In this document: positions 23,548 through 37,710 of the stretch, one piece after another
Layout: each line of letters starts with the position of its first letter
How positions within the stretch are numbered: the first letter of the stretch is position 1
Assembly: GCA_029207755.1 (NCBI GenBank)
Contig: JARCOQ010000006.1
Span: forward strand, 27,052,522 to 27,116,521
DNA length: 64,000 bases
Direction of reading: 5' to 3'
Source of the DNA: Chamaea fasciata
Lineage: Eukaryota; Chordata; Aves; Passeriformes; Sylviidae
Program-made: the position numbers and the translations under genes
The notes under the pieces: generated by a model
Told to the model about the DNA's origin: nothing
Seen by the model: the letters and a program-made list of their open reading frames with translations, nothing else
Database searches by the model: none

Positions 23548-23770
23548 TTGATCTGCTGGAGGGCAGGAATGATTTGCAGAGGGATCTGGGCAGGCTGGAT
23601 TGATGAACCAAGGTTTATGGTCTGAGGTTCACCAAGGCCAAGTGTTGGGTCAGTCTTGGGACAGAGTGGCTGGAAAGATGTCTGTCACAAAAGTACCTGC
23701 CAGTGCTGGTCCACAGTGTCTGAACATGAGCCAGGATTGCCCAGGTGGCCAGGAAGGCTCTTCTACCCTC
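23548..23770 (+). mobile_element. CR1 LINE fragment, internal ORF2 segment
   Basis: A series of CR1 ORF2 landmarks in order on the plus strand: 'ctgctggagggcagga', 'gcagagggatctgggcaggctgga', 'tctgaggttcaccaaggccaagtg', 'gagtggctggaaag' and 'ctgaacatgagccagga...gcccaggtggcca'. It lacks the CR1 3' tail, so it has been cut or decayed on both sides. Confidence 0.85.
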
Positions 23771-23787
23771 ATGTGTGATCTGCAAGT

Positions 23788-23885
23788 CCTAACCTGTTTC
23801 TGGGAAATATTTTCTAACCTGTCCTTAAAATGCTCCAGAGGATGGCATTTCCACAGCCGCCCACATCAATACTACAGTACTTCAC
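23788..23885 (-). mobile_element. Probable old CR1 fragment in opposite orientation
   Basis: The stretch 'aacctgtccttaaaatgctccagaggatggcatttccaca' resembles the complement of the CR1 region near the ORF2 end. It is highly diverged and abuts the plus-strand CR1 piece. Confidence 0.4.
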
Positions 23886-26800
23886 TGCATGGGTAGAAAG
23901 TGAAGAAAAAAGTTCCCTGTTTCCTTTGCCACTGTTTCTTGTTCTAATCACAAGGCATCTGGAAAAGAGTAGGTTTTCGGTACGTTTTGCAATGATCCTT
24001 TATTTGACTTTTGCTTGCCATTTAACTAAGCTCAGCAAAAAGTCCTCTGTGAAGGAGTGCAGTTAAAACCAGTGTGCACGTGCAGCTGTACAGCCTTCAC
24101 AACCTGGAGGCAGGGGACTTGCTGCTCTTCAAAATCTGAACTCTGGCTCTGAGTGAAGTTCCTGCCATTCCTGCCTAACTTGTCTGCTTTGAATTTGCCA
24201 TTCAGACTGGTGATCAGTCTGAGACTACTTTTGGAGGAAAAAACCAGGCATGTGATCACTGCACCCCTCCTGTGCAGCAGCAGTTCTTGCTCAGCTGACA
24301 GGTTGGTGATGTTGGGAGTCCAGAGGAAAGGGGAGAATATCTGGCCACTGGTTGCAGTGCTTGCCCCTTGTCTAAAGAAGAAAACTGTGGAGAGCACACG
24401 AGCCAAAGGATCTCTGAAACTGTAGGCTTTCAGGATACCTTGAAGGACCCTGTAGGCAAGGGTTGTCTCTCCCCAGACTATCATCAATGTGAATCTAGAA
24501 AAACTTTAAAAGAAATTTTACTTACTTTGCTATAATCCAAGTCTTACAATACTGAATGTCCACATTGTTAAATGGACGTCTGTGATTTCACAATAAATGG
24601 AGACAGATGAAGGTCTAATACTACTGAATTTTCATCAGAATAATGAAAAGGGATGTCCAGTGCATTGCAGAAGAAAAAATAGAAGCTCCTCTTACTCTAT
24701 TCCAGTATTTATCACTAAATCAGATGTATTTGAGTCATGTGAAAGCAACTTGCTGGGCAAGATGTAGTGTCTGCAGAGAAATAGCACATGATCTTATACA
24801 TAGGGTCAGCATCATAACACGCAAAGAACACCCCCCAGAATATATGTTGATGTAATTCTGGTATTTCTGACCTTTCACATGAGTGGCATGAGGAATGAGA
24901 CTGTCTTCTTTATAATGCCATTTAAACATGGCAGGGTTATGTGTGTGAATGTAAGCCATCATTTCAAAGCATGAGGGCAATAGGTTTTATTGAAGGACAT
25001 CATCTTTTTGCAGTAAAGAAAGCAAACACTTCCTCTCTTCCTTCAGACTGTTCAGGGAAAGTGACCCTCACACTGGAAAATAGCATTCCCAAACTCACTG
25101 AAATTCAACAGTCTATAAAGCTACTGAAGACAGATATTAAAAATACAGTTCTTGAATAGCCCCAGTAAAAGCTTATGCTATGCACAAGAAGGAATTTAGA
25201 TACTAAAATCAAGGCTTCAAATTTTGGAGGAGTGGAAAAAAATCACCTTGAAACATAAGTATCATGTTAATTGGTAATTATGGCATGAAGTCAATGTATG
25301 TGGAACTGGAAAACCTAAAAATGCACAAGTAAGTAAATTCACTGATGACTTCCTTTTTTCCAGGAGCAACACTCCGAGGGAAAAAAAAAAAAGTAACTCA
25401 TGTACTAGGAGATTCAAAATAAAGTTGGTGGGTTTTTTTACATTACTTATGATGGTGGATATCTGCACTTTAGACTCCACTACACACTGGAGTAAATTGA
25501 TTTTTAATAACCATCTCCAGTTTACCCCCCATTCCTTATATACCCATGTGACAGGAGCATTAAAACAGCAATATCTTGTTATATTCCAACCTCACACTCT
25601 GCTGAAGCAGAGCTTGCAGTTGTAGCTGTTTGGGAACTGCTGCACAAAATTAAGCCTCTGGGCTGTTTATTGTACACAAGCCTCCCAAAGCTGATATAAT
25701 AGTTCCAAGCTTGAGAGAGGGAGCCAAGAGGGATTTGCAGTGTCTTAATAAATATTTCAGTTCATGTTTACATAGCATACAACTTTGCAAATAACACATA
25801 AAACATTTTGAAAAATCTTTGAAATAGAAACCTTCAGGTAGAATGCACTGATGTTTTCTTCATGACAGCCTCCTCCTCCTCCTTCTCCTCCCCTCTGCTG
25901 AGATCACAGATGTCAAATACAAGATCTTAATACACTATTTACATTCCTGTTCTTTAGCACAGAGACACGGACTTTTCCAGGCACTGAGTTTCTTAGCTTC
26001 CTGAGTCTCAGACAACATGCCCAGCCAAGGATCCTGTTCATGTACTTTCCCAGAGGACATCCTTCTTACCAGGGGCTGCAGGGCAGGATCTCCCGGGGGA
26101 GTTTTTGCTGGAGACTTGAGAATCCTGAATGAGCCTTCGGGCACAGGTTGCCTGCATCGGAATTTTGCTAGGACAATTTAACTCCTTTTGGTCTTTTTTG
26201 CATTCCTGAAGAAAGGAAAGAGAAAAAGTGGAGAGTTGCTGTCTTGGCCCGTCTTCTGAAGAACCACCTTCACGTTCATGCATGCCACAAAACAGGGTGA
26301 AGATCTATTAATGACACCATGAGGTAAAAACACAGAAAAATTTGCTCTCAGCCCTTCTGATTATGAGTAAAAAATCTGAATCAAAGCCACACGGAAGTCC
26401 TTAGTCCTGTCCTGCATATTTCCACAGATTTTTTTTTTTGATGTGCTGATGCTATTAGCTAAAAGAGGAGAAGGCACATTAATAGGAGTTAGAAAGGCTC
26501 TGTTCTACTTGGGTCTGGGCCTGTAGCAGAGATAGTGAATTAGTTGTGTACTACAGGAAAGCTACTGAACATTTTTGATTCCTGCTTTTCCTCTTCAGAC
26601 CATGCCTTGCTTTTGGCTATTTTTATAAAACCCTGATTTAAAAATAGCTGGTTTCCTTCCTGACCAGGACACATAAATGACATTGATTTGCAATCCTGTA
26701 TGCTTTACATTTTGTTTCTGTAGTCACATTATCATCAAGTAGATGTGTATGTATAGGGTGGCAGGGCAGTCCCTTCCAGAGAGAGCATGCTTGTGTTTCT

Positions 26801-29664
26801 AAGAACCCATTTGTTCAGGTGTCAATACATTCACTTCTCTGCTAACAATACCTACTCATAAATAAAAGACTTTTAACAAATATCTATACAACAAATTGCA
26901 TTAAAGTAGATGAAAAGAATGTTAGCATAGTTGATTGAATTGTGAATCCCTGGGGAAACAGTTTTCCATCAATCACCCAATGCTATCCACTCAATACTTG
27001 GAGAAGCGTGTATCAATGGACATGGCAGTGCTACACAACTTGCCCTCCTGTCACCTGCTGCAGTGTCAGCACCCTCTGACCCCCATTTGCCAGCCTGATT
27101 TAGCAGTATCTGTGCAGCAGGCTCTGAGCAAGCTCTGGTACAATCCTACACCACCGACTGACCTTTGTCCAGGATCATCCATGCTCGTTTGTTTCATGGT
27201 CAAAGGAGGATGCATTCACTATGCCACTTACTGTGTGGTCCTCAGCTTTACAGGGCTGGTTTGAAATATGGGCTGCTCTCTGGTATGCCAGACTCCCTGT
27301 AGTACAACTCCATTTAGCTGCTCAGGGTCACCAAAGTTTTCGAGGTTTGATGCCTCTGTGCAGAGTCATCCATTCAGCATGGACCCAACATCACAAGCTG
27401 TGGGCCCGATGGGGACTCCTACAGGGAAGTCCTGACTGTCCTGTTAGGAAGCTCTATGTTTTCTTTAGGCTGGTAGACTTGTTCAGTCTGAGCACATATA
27501 AACCCCATTATTTTAATTTCCCACACACTGGTTTCAGTCAGAAATGATTATTAAAACCACTCAGCTTGATTCTTTGTCACTGTGGTTACTTTGCACATTT
27601 GGACCCTCGAATGAAGTGTGCACAGTATGCTTGTGTTCATACTCAGCTGTTATTTGTTGTATTACTTCTGGCGTGGTAAGATAGTTGAGAAGGAGGATGA
27701 GCTGAATGATAGCATCAAGGTCAGTAGTGAGGTGTCAATTTGGTTTTGATTAACTTGCAGAGCAACACAAGCTTGGCGCCCCGACCCAGAGAGCTTGTAG
27801 CCGATTCAAGTTCAGCCCAGACACAAACCGTGCTTAAAATTTGAGAGAAAGGGAAACAAGCTTAGCTGTTCCTTAAACCTGTGTGTGTACCTTTGACAGT
27901 TTCTAAAGTAAAATTACCGTTGCAGAATAGACTCTCTATAACTTAAGATCTGTGAAAAGGCGGCATCTACCCTTGGCAGCCCAGTGCAAATCTGCACCAT
28001 TCCAACATCAGTTTTCTCATTAAAAATCTGACACATACCAAGAAATTTAAGCATTCACAATGGATATTGTTTACTTGTTTGTAGCATTTTAGGAGCAACA
28101 GGGAATTGTGATGGATTCAGTGCAGTTTGAATTAAAAAGCTAGATGAAGCCTCACAGGCCTTTCAGACTGATAGTTAATCCCTGTGAAAAGAGCTATGAA
28201 ATGAAATTATAGTTTCAGGGCTATTCCCATTTGCTTACTTATCCCAAAGACCTTATTAATGCTTATTAAAATGAAATCCAGTGAACAACAGCCTCTCATG
28301 TTTATGGGCTGTCAAGTTAATTTCCATAGAGCTGCACTGTCTTCATTGTCATTGTTGACCAAGGGTTAATTCACTGCAGGAAAGAGTGCAACAAAATACA
28401 TCACTTTAATCCATTTTTTCTTCAAAGATGAAGCAGTAGGAAAGGAAAAGTAACAACTGGGAAAATGTTAAGATCCGGAATTTTTTATATAAACTTGTCA
28501 GCCATTCCTGACGTCTTCTGTAATAAACACTCGACAATAAACAGTGAGGGCTTTTCTTAAATCTCCATAACAGAACAACTTTCAGAGGAAAAAGAAACCT
28601 GTTCAAAGACTTTTTCTGAATGCATTTGCATTTCCAGGCTTTGTTGTGTTATCTACGTAAAATGAAGCAGTTGCTCTTTCACGATTAACTCTTTACAAAA
28701 TACTCCTCAGCACCAAACCAGAGTCCTGTGCTGAGCATGTCAGAATTTGGAAACTGTGGTGTGTAGACTGGCAAAATCCTGATTTTTTGGAAGCTTTGTA
28801 CCACAGTTGTCCCAAACTTTGAGAGTCTGCATTTTATTAATTTCTTTCACCCCTGCAGTCTTTTCCTCCAACACTCCTGTACCTTTTACTGAACTAAGGC
28901 TCACCAGAATCCAGTATTTTCAAAACTCCTGGCATTCCTTATCCATTCCATAGGCCTAGCATTACACACCCAGACATCCTCTCCCATACCAAATCTCATC
29001 ATACACCAAATAGCCTCAGCCACTGAGTAGTTTCTGTTTTCCAAGTCCATTTTCTACCAAATAAAAGGCAAAAGACCTCTACACCAACATTTGCTTTTTC
29101 TTTTATTATCCGAGACAGGTTGCTAATGCTCGGCCAGCTTTTGGACTAAATAAACCCAATGAATGAATGAAAGGTTCAGAGGCACAGATGTTTTCAGAAT
29201 AAGATGGGGCACTTGGTTCACACAATTGTTCTGCCTTTTTTTTTGTTTTGGTTTTTTTTTTTTTTGTTTTCCTGCATGGTTGTTTCCTGTGGAGTATAGG
29301 ATATATTAACTTGCAGCCGCAGAGTACTTGAAACGCATCTACTGGATCAGCCTAGTGCATCAGTGAAAGATGGCTAACAGTCTTCCTTTTCCTGTGCAGC
29401 TGTTGTTTGCAGAAAGGGATAATTTTTAAGTTGATTTATTTACCTTAGCCTTTTTTCCCCCTTCTTTTCTTAATCAGTGATCATCAGCACGCTAATTGTT
29501 ACTAGTAGCTTTGAAACAATGAGCAAACCCCATTGATACAATTAGGAATTTAATAGAAAAACATCCTTGACATGCAGGTGGAAAGCTAAGGACTTTGTCT
29601 CTAGGAATGTTGATATCACAGAGTTCCCAGTAAAAAAAAAAAAAAAAAAAAAAAAAAACAACAA

Positions 29665-29700
<36 letters not shown>

Positions 29701-30535
29701 AAAACAAAACAAAAAAAACCGAACCAAACAAACAAACAAAAAACCAAACCACCACAAAGGTCCATGTATTCAGTTAGAAAAAAAAAACCCGGGAAGTCCT
29801 CATCTTGGTATTTTAATATAATTGACAAAATTACATATGGTTTTCATGGATTTTAGCAAATCTCCATTTGCTGTAAGTTATTCCTGCTCTGATTTGACAG
29901 TCCCTTGTGCTAGGACAGAGTGGACACAGTGCAAGATCCCTTGGTTGCAGAAGGTGGGCTCACCAAGCCGTTCAGAGGGGGCACAGAAACCATCAGGACA
30001 GGTATCACTGCTGTCCCGGTCCTGAGCACCAGCAACGACAACGCTGTCATTTCACACCAGATAAAACTTTTTGCCTGCACGGGTTAGGAGGTCTTAACCT
30101 TGTTGGTGTATGCAAAACATCTCGTTCCAGTGCTGCCTCCACCCGCAGAACAAAGCGCAAGGGTGCCTCGGGAGGTCAGGCACAGCCCCACATCCCGCTC
30201 CTACGGTCCCTATTTTCCATTTACTGATACTTCCTGCAAAGCTCCTCTTTCACATTCACTGCTTTGTTTTTTAGGTTTTTTTTTCCTCTTTCTGTCTTAC
30301 TGGTGGAGGCTGCCTCTCTGTGGCAAGAGCTTGCATGGAAGCTGATTCTGCAAAATCCCCCTGGCTGTAGCTTGTGAAACGTGCAAGGGCATCAGGGCAC
30401 TCTTGGGGCAGTTTTCATGAGCTCCCAACAAAACACTGAAAAGCACCTAGGAAACTCCTCATGGTGTTTTGAGGAGCTGTGGGCTTGCAGATTTCCTGCT
30501 TATTAACTGGATTGCCCTGCAATGTCATAGAGAGC
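23886..30535. other. Intergenic, A-rich tract and T-rich runs only
   Basis: Includes a T-rich run at 29237-29271 and the long A-rich tract at 29632-29752. No gene or interspersed repeat was recognised elsewhere. Overlapping minus-strand frames near 24032-24487 and plus-strand frames near 26935-27547 look like chance frames. Confidence 0.5.
29632..29752. repeat. Long A-rich tract
   Basis: About 120 bases almost entirely A, broken by AAC and AAAC units and grading into CAAA repeats at its right end. It generates spurious poly-Lys and poly-Phe frames. No retroposed gene is evident directly to the left, so I cannot call it a retrocopy tail. Confidence 0.95.
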
Positions 30536-30624
30536 AGAGAAATCAGAAAAATCAGAGAAATCAGAGAAAGTATTAGCTTGGAAGGGACGTTAAAGATCAC
30601 TTAGTTCCCATTCCCATACCATGG
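30536..30624 (-). mobile_element. CR1 LINE, short 3' tail fragment
   Basis: Degenerate tail units (AAATCAGAG repeats) are followed by 'gcttggaagggacgttaaagatcacttagttcc', the complement of the CR1 terminal segment. Only about 90 bases remain. Confidence 0.8.
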
Positions 30625-33600
30625 CGAATATAAAACTGGTAAAAACGTTTCTTGGCAGCCTGAGATTGCAGAACACATTTGTGCTCTGGGGAGGGATGGG
30701 GCCTCGTTCCTTCACCACAGCTGATCATTTCACTAGCAGAAAATTTCAGTGGACCATCAAAGGGTCAACATTTTGTTATTGCAATAGAAATCCTCTCCTC
30801 CAACCAAAACATTTTTGGCTTTTAACATATGTCTGCCTTAAAGGATTGAATTTGGCTATAAACAGATGAATCAACTTCCCACTGAAGTGTCTTGCATGGG
30901 AAAGTGCTCAGACATCAAGATGAAAGGGCTCTGAGGAAAGGCACGTTCTGACATCTTACTCTGTCAGTGCCACACCACTGCTTGACCACTGGCCTCAGGG
31001 GCTTCTGGCAAGAGCAGGGTACCATGACCCATGGCTCCAGACCAGGCCATACACTCTGTCTCTAGAACACTAATTATCAAACTACAGACACCGATAATTA
31101 TCAGGGATGTGAGAGAGAAGCCTCAGACAAGAAAATCGTATTCCTGCTGCCGCTTTTTAATGCTGCTGGTTGGCCAGTATTGGCACGATACAGCAACCCA
31201 AAGTGTTAGCTTCTCCCACAAGCCAGTTTCTATAATTTCAAAAGGAAAAAAATAAATGGGAAAATAAGTTGATTCTCTTCTAATAATGTGTGGTCACTGC
31301 TATGTGGCCCATAAAAGGCAGGGCTATCTGCAACACAGCAGGCGCAAGAACTTGGCAGGAGCCACCAGAGCTCTTTATCTGTTTTCCCCTTTCAGAAGAA
31401 GGAAAGCTGCTGTTTTTCCTTTTCCTGTTTCTTTTCTTGGGGAAATCTGTTACTTCCCTCAAGATTTACATCCTGACCTATGTAAATCTTTGAACTGCTC
31501 TCTTTAGCATTTCCCTTAGGGAGGCTCCTTGCTGAGAAACAAGGCTTCAGGAGCACGGGATAACATTATTTATACATCTGACATTAGTAACCTATGAGGC
31601 AGTATTCATCAAAGAATTGCTTAGGTTTCTCCATGCTACAGTCACGCAGTGTTGCTCACAATATGGGGTGATTTTCCTTAGTTAAATTTCTTGCTATTCT
31701 TTAGAACAACAGCCTAAATACACTAATGTTGTCTGTCTGATTTCACCTGTCTTTTAAAATAGGATTCACTCAGAACTGAGTATTTTTTTAGGTATACTTC
31801 TCATTGTATGATTTTGTTTGTTTTTTGTTTTAAAGGAGGGCACAAATTCCCTGTATCTCAGAAAAAAAATGAAAAAAGGAAGCTTTCTTATTAGCCTGTG
31901 ACATTGGAGTAGCTCTACTTCAGGTCTTGTACAGGTCAACAGCAGTAGAAAGAAAAAGAAGGGGTCTCTTGAGAAAGGGCAGCAAGGATTCCTGCTTACG
32001 TCTGAAAGTCCTGTGAAAGGAAGGTGCAAGCAAGGGTGAGCTTCAATTAGTCAGGAACTAAGATTCCTAATCCTGCCAGTAAGCAGTGGAGAAATAATCT
32101 CTTTCTGAAAATCTTTTGCTTTGGCACTGTTTTGGTTATTTCTAATAGCATCTTCTTAATTACACTTGTAGTAATTGTACCTGGTCGTCTTGAGGAAGCA
32201 TTAGATATCTGGACCACATTCATCCTGCCCAACATTAGCTGTCCATGGCAGCAGTAGCTGCCTGCATCTGCACTTAATGTTGTGATGCCCATCCTGCCAG
32301 AGATTTCATCAGCTGACATGTTGTAATTCATCTGGGCAAATGTAGTCAACTACTTTAGGCAAGAGTAATTGCTTTCTACATTTCATTAACTCTGATGACT
32401 CTAAAGGGTGCTTAGCTGCCAAGCTGGAATGTAGATGTGCCTCAGAGGCACCTAAAGTCAGGGTAGGAGTAATCTCTCGCTTAGTACGCCATTGTATAGA
32501 ACAACCACCTGATTGCTGACCCAGGCATTTTAAAATCTGAGCCTCTAGCCTGTTGTATTTACTGAAGTTCATTTAAATGCTTGAGGTACCAGATTTGAAT
32601 TCTTGAGGGTTGTTTGCTTAAAAAATGCTGAAGGACAGTACAAAATTCACCAAACAGCTCAACCTTGCAATGTAGGCAGTAGTGTGCAGAGTGGAGGCAG
32701 AGTGCCTCACTGCCAGTTTCAACAGTTCTATTTTAAATCTTAAAATATGCTGTAGCACGGAGGAAGGTTGTGAGAGTCTCCTAGGGCTTGTGTTTATCAC
32801 CTTGCTGCAGAGTGGCAGTTGAAAAGCTCCAGAAGAATGGCAGTGAAACACACTTCCAATAATTCTTTATTAGTTCAGAGACACTCGGGGCTCTGGTTAC
32901 CAATGCTTATTCAGACAATAAGACAAACAATCAATTCAGTGTCTTGGTAGAAGGGAACTCACACTGTGTGGGGCTGTTGACGTTGCTTGAGAGACAAAAG
33001 GCGGTGTTTTCCTGTGTGCTCGGTTTTTACTAAAAATGAGCAATGATCTGCCACCATGCCCTTTCTCTTGCTATCAACCCTGAACCCCACAGAGAACAAG
33101 GGCACAAGACTATAGTCCAGTCATTGTTTCCTTTTCATGGGAAAGAGGACCTTTCCATCAGCCAAACAGCATTTGAACATCTCACATGCCCTAATCAGAC
33201 TTCCTTGCATCATGTGGCTGTGACCCAACCTTCAGGTGCAGAGAAAAGAGAGCAATCCATACCTTGGGAACACATCCAGAGGAGCGAATTGCCATCCTGG
33301 TTACACCTATTCATGTCTCTTTGCAGAGTTGAATGACTCTGGAGTGAAAATATGTCTCAGTGAGAAGAGATGAAGAGAGATCACTCACTGCCACTGGTGG
33401 CTCTCTAAGGACATCAAATGGACTAAATAATTTTTCCTTACAAAGCAAATATGATTCCCAGGAAACTCTGGCACCCACCATGGTTAGACAAGGCTCTTAG
33501 TGCCTGGTAGTAAAAGCAGACAGATCAAACACAGCCTGACCTTTTGCAGAGGTAGGAACTTGGCCCCAGATAGAGTGAATGGTGGTTTTATTGCCACCAT

Positions 33601-36600
33601 AATCTCAGTCTCTTCTTCCAGATACTGCTTATGTTTTGACAGGTGTCTTCACTATTAATTCCTGAATAAATTTCATTCATCTCTTCATCTAACCACTGCT
33701 GCTGAAAAGAAAAATGTTATACAAACCTCTTTGCTGCACATTAATTGATGGGTTAGTCTGGCCAACAATGACAGTAAGACTCTTTAATGCTACCTGCCTC
33801 TGTTATATAGACAAATCCTGTCCTCCTGTCAGGCTGCGATACTGGTGTATTTTTTGTGATGAATCAGTTCCTGTTTACAACCAAAGGTGCTACTAATTAC
33901 TGAGGAATCTCCCAGATGAAACCCCCTATTTTTTACAAGAGGGCTGATGGCTGGTAGTGGCCTGATCTGAATACAGGCATTTTACCCTCCTAAGATCTGC
34001 CACTTGGGAGGAGGAAGCTGTAATTCAAGACATGAAGGTAAGGTATGAACAAGGAAAAGGAAGCATAGGTTCCCTGACAGGCAGACAGTTCCACACTAAT
34101 CCAGCGTCTTCCTGTGACAGGACAGATGATATTCCCATCAGGTTTGCTCTGTTATGGTTTCAATAAAGCATCTACCATGGTGCCATGCAAGAAGCATCAA
34201 TTAAGAGAGGAGGAGCTATATCAGAGCTATGACCTGTCAAAGCTAAAGGGGAATGAGACATTTGCTACAGGGAGGGGGTAAGCACAAGACCACAGGGCAG
34301 TCACTAGAAAGGCTTGTCAAGGATTGGTCTTTAATTAGTGGTTGCACGTCCCAGCAGTGTGGGAAGGCCACTGCAAGTGCCATCAAGAACTCCAGGCTGA
34401 GCTTTGTTAAGATGAGAGGGAGACGAGGATTTGGAACTGACCAAAAATGTGTGCACAAAGGCATCTGCTGTGCCACCAGTTCGTGCACCACCCGCGCTGA
34501 GCAGAGCATTCAGTGAACATAACCCACGCTGTCAGACCACTGCAGATACTCTGTATGTTGATCCAAATCCCTTTTCCACTTTGGATACCACAGATGCTTC
34601 CACCTTCATCAGCATGGGACAATGCCAATGAGCCAAGAGCTGACAGTGCTGCTGGCTGCAGCGGTCTCCCAGCCCCTGGCTTGCCCAACAGGTCTGTCTT
34701 GGAAGATGGAGAAGGATCTACTGTTCTTCTTCTTTGAAAGTTAAGAATGCTCAGGTGATCATATATGGCATTACATGGTCATGTCATAAATACAGAGAAC
34801 CAAAGAAGGCCCAAGGAGTTTAAATTTGTGTATGCTATATACAATGTGCAGAAATTGAGGTTTTACACTGATAAATAGCATTTCCCCTAATGTATGTCAC
34901 AGTACTAAAGGTAGGAAAGAGTAAGAAGTAAAAAAAAAAACCAAAAAAACATTTGTTGTGAGGCAAATGAGTGGGTTTTTTCTTGTTAAAGTAATCTCCA
35001 GTTAATATAATTGTTGATTGCTGGATAGCTAATACAAACAAAACTAGACAAATGTTTTATTTAAACAAATTATGTATCTTGGTAGAATAGCAGAGAAAGA
35101 AACAGATGTTTTATATATTGCAGAGGATCTAGCATCTTCCATTCACCAGCAATAATAAGTGTAGCTCGTACTCTATGAGTAAGAGATCCCCTTTCCAGTG
35201 TCACCATCTGTTTCATATTTCCACTTTTCCCCTGGGACACCCCATTTTGTCCTAGCAGCTGGACAAAACAGAGCCCCAAAAGACAGCAGTCAGTGCTCTG
35301 CTGTGCCTGGCTCTGCAGTGTGTGTGCATTTATTTACAATCTGCTCAGTGTCTACTTACTGGTAGACCAAACTGTACCAAGAACAGCTAACTTCATTAGA
35401 TGCCTTGTGTCTCTGCAGAGATGCTCATTCGGGTCACTTTCCACCTCCCTATGACTGATCTTCATGGAATATTTGGAAATTTCATATCCTTGAGACTGCT
35501 AATTTTACATCCAACCTGCCTGGAGGTTCAGAGATTACTAATGGGAGACAGAGAGTGTGGTCACACACACTAACTTTCTCAGCAAACCAGCCTACAAATA
35601 AACCATCTCAATGGAAATCCAAGGTTGCCCATCTTCTGTTGAGTGCTTTTGAAATTCTGTTTGGCTTGTTATTTTCAGATCCTAAACAGAAGCGTGATAA
35701 ATGTCTCTCTTTATCTAACATGGATATTTACATATTTAGGTAGTAGTATCTCTCCTATCATCAGTCCCTTTCAGGCTGTCATTTACATTTGCCTCTGTTC
35801 TTGGATAGCACCTTGTATGTCATTTGTTTCTTCATCACTTCCAAAGTGTATCACTGAAGTCTTCTCCGGCTGGAGTTGAGTATAAAGGGCATCCCTCTGA
35901 GGTCCAGACCTGTGTGGGATAGAGCAGCCTATCTTTTTTGGGTCATCCCATAACGTATACCACCACAAATACAAATGAAACATGGAATCAGTAGCCAAAT
36001 CCTATACAGTCAAATCTAGTTTTGAAATAAGGAAACTTTCTGGCCCCAAAGTTTTATTTCTTTTTTTAATTGTTGATTAATGGACCCAGAACAGACATCT
36101 ACATAAACACTTTCTGTTGACTTAGAGAAGTATTTTGATCACAAAGTAAAATTGCACCTACATTTATCTGACCTATTCTTCAGCTAATCTGGCAAATTAC
36201 ACAGTCTTATTCCACCTCTAAAATAGTTGTTATCTTGTATCCAGTGACCTGAAAATTTTAGTAGAAAATGTGCATGTTTATACACAATTTACATATACTA
36301 CTCCCCCTGACCCAGAAGGCCACCAGTGTTCATAAGCCAACTGGAACTGAAGATAATATTTCCCATTAGATCATCTAGTCCTCTTTTTCTGAGCAACCTG
36401 CACTCAGACGTTCCTTTGCTTGCTGTGCTCTTAGTTGTCTGCAGCCCTTCAGACTGTTTCTGCCCTGCCTGAGGTGGCCACCTAAGCTCAGCACCAGGTT
36501 TATCATTTGTAAGGCACAGGCATCCCTTGTGCTGCCCTAATGCTGCACTTACAAAGCCTTGGCTGAAGCAGTATCCAATGCTGCCACATCTCTGGGACTA

Positions 36601-37710
36601 AGAGGTAAGATATGGAGACAGGTGAGGAGGAAGCAGGAGAGCATGGCAGAGAGGTCCCACAAACACTCCCAGACAGGAAAGACTGTGAGAAAGACACTTG
36701 CTTTGCATAGAGAAAAAGCAGAAGAGGAAGAAAATCCACCATCAGGCAAATGATACAACAAAGACAGCACTGGTCAAGTGCCTTCTTTTTTACCAAAAAA
36801 GGACAAAACGAAGTCAACTAAACTTGCAAGAAACAGACTGAACCTAGACTTGAGAGCAAACTTCCCTAGTGAAAATGGGCAACCACAGAGGAAAGACTGG
36901 CCAGAGAGAATATTAAATTCCTACCTTTGGAATAGGGATGTTCTGGATGATTTTAGGAATGGGAGAGACAAATATTTACTACGGCTAGCTGAGGCATGAT
37001 TGACCCTTAGGCATTGCAGAGGATTCAATAGGAGAATCTTTGCCGAGATCCATCCCTTTATTCCCTCGGTTTGTGTTCCTTCATCTTTTCTATTCTGGGG
37101 AAGAAACAAATACAGACAGTTGTATGTGCCATAATTTGTGTACAAGTATAGCGTAGTCCTTTCATGCTGAATTTCTAAAGACTGAAAATAAAAGGAAAAG
37201 ATGGTAATGCAGAGAACAAGAAGAGGCCTGAGAAACGGTGATAAAATCTTTAAGATATGGAATGACAATACAGTCAAAGAATTAAGAGTAAATTGAAAAA
37301 AAAAAAAAATGTATGTGAGAACCTTGTTCTTCTGACACTAGATGGCTCTGCAACCCCGCGGAAAGCTTGCCTTGCTGGATAGCCCTCCTTTTACTTCGGA
37401 AAAGAAAGGCAGCAAAGGGAAGCGATGGTGGTGACAATGCTCCCTGTATGTCTTTAATAAAGAGGAGCAACATGGCAACTGCAGATCTTCTAGATTAAGG
37501 AGTACAATTATGCCAGTCGATTTTGATTGTATATGCTTTGTGCTTCGTAACAGCCTTTAAAACACTTCATTTATGCTTATCGGATGCTGTGTGTGAAAGT
37601 GTGTGAAAAGAAACACTGCATTGCTACATAAGCAAAATAAACTTGGATTACTTAAAATATGTGAGAAAATAGGGTTTAACTACTTGGGCTCCTAACATAA
37701 AGATATGGAC
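30625..37710. other. Intergenic, nothing firmly recognised
   Basis: About 7 kb without a clear gene or repeat. A stretch near 36350-36395 containing 'cattagatcatctagtcc' faintly resembles very old CR1 termini. Overlapping minus-strand frames at 32047-32572 lack family resemblance. Confidence 0.5.

Noticed and set aside
27774..27787. TGGCGCCCCGACCC, resembling a retroviral primer-binding site
   Set aside because: No LTR end lies immediately upstream and no gag-like frame follows, so the match is probably chance.
29492..29828. Poly-Phe and poly-Lys open frames
   Set aside because: These are the A-rich tract read in different frames.
32047..32572. Two overlapping minus-strand frames that could be one frameshifted gene relic
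   Set aside because: No family resemblance in either part and no flanking poly(A) or target duplication to suggest a retrocopy.
36340..36400. Possible ancient CR1 or MIR-like terminus
   Set aside because: Only about 20 bases resemble a repeat end, too little to call.
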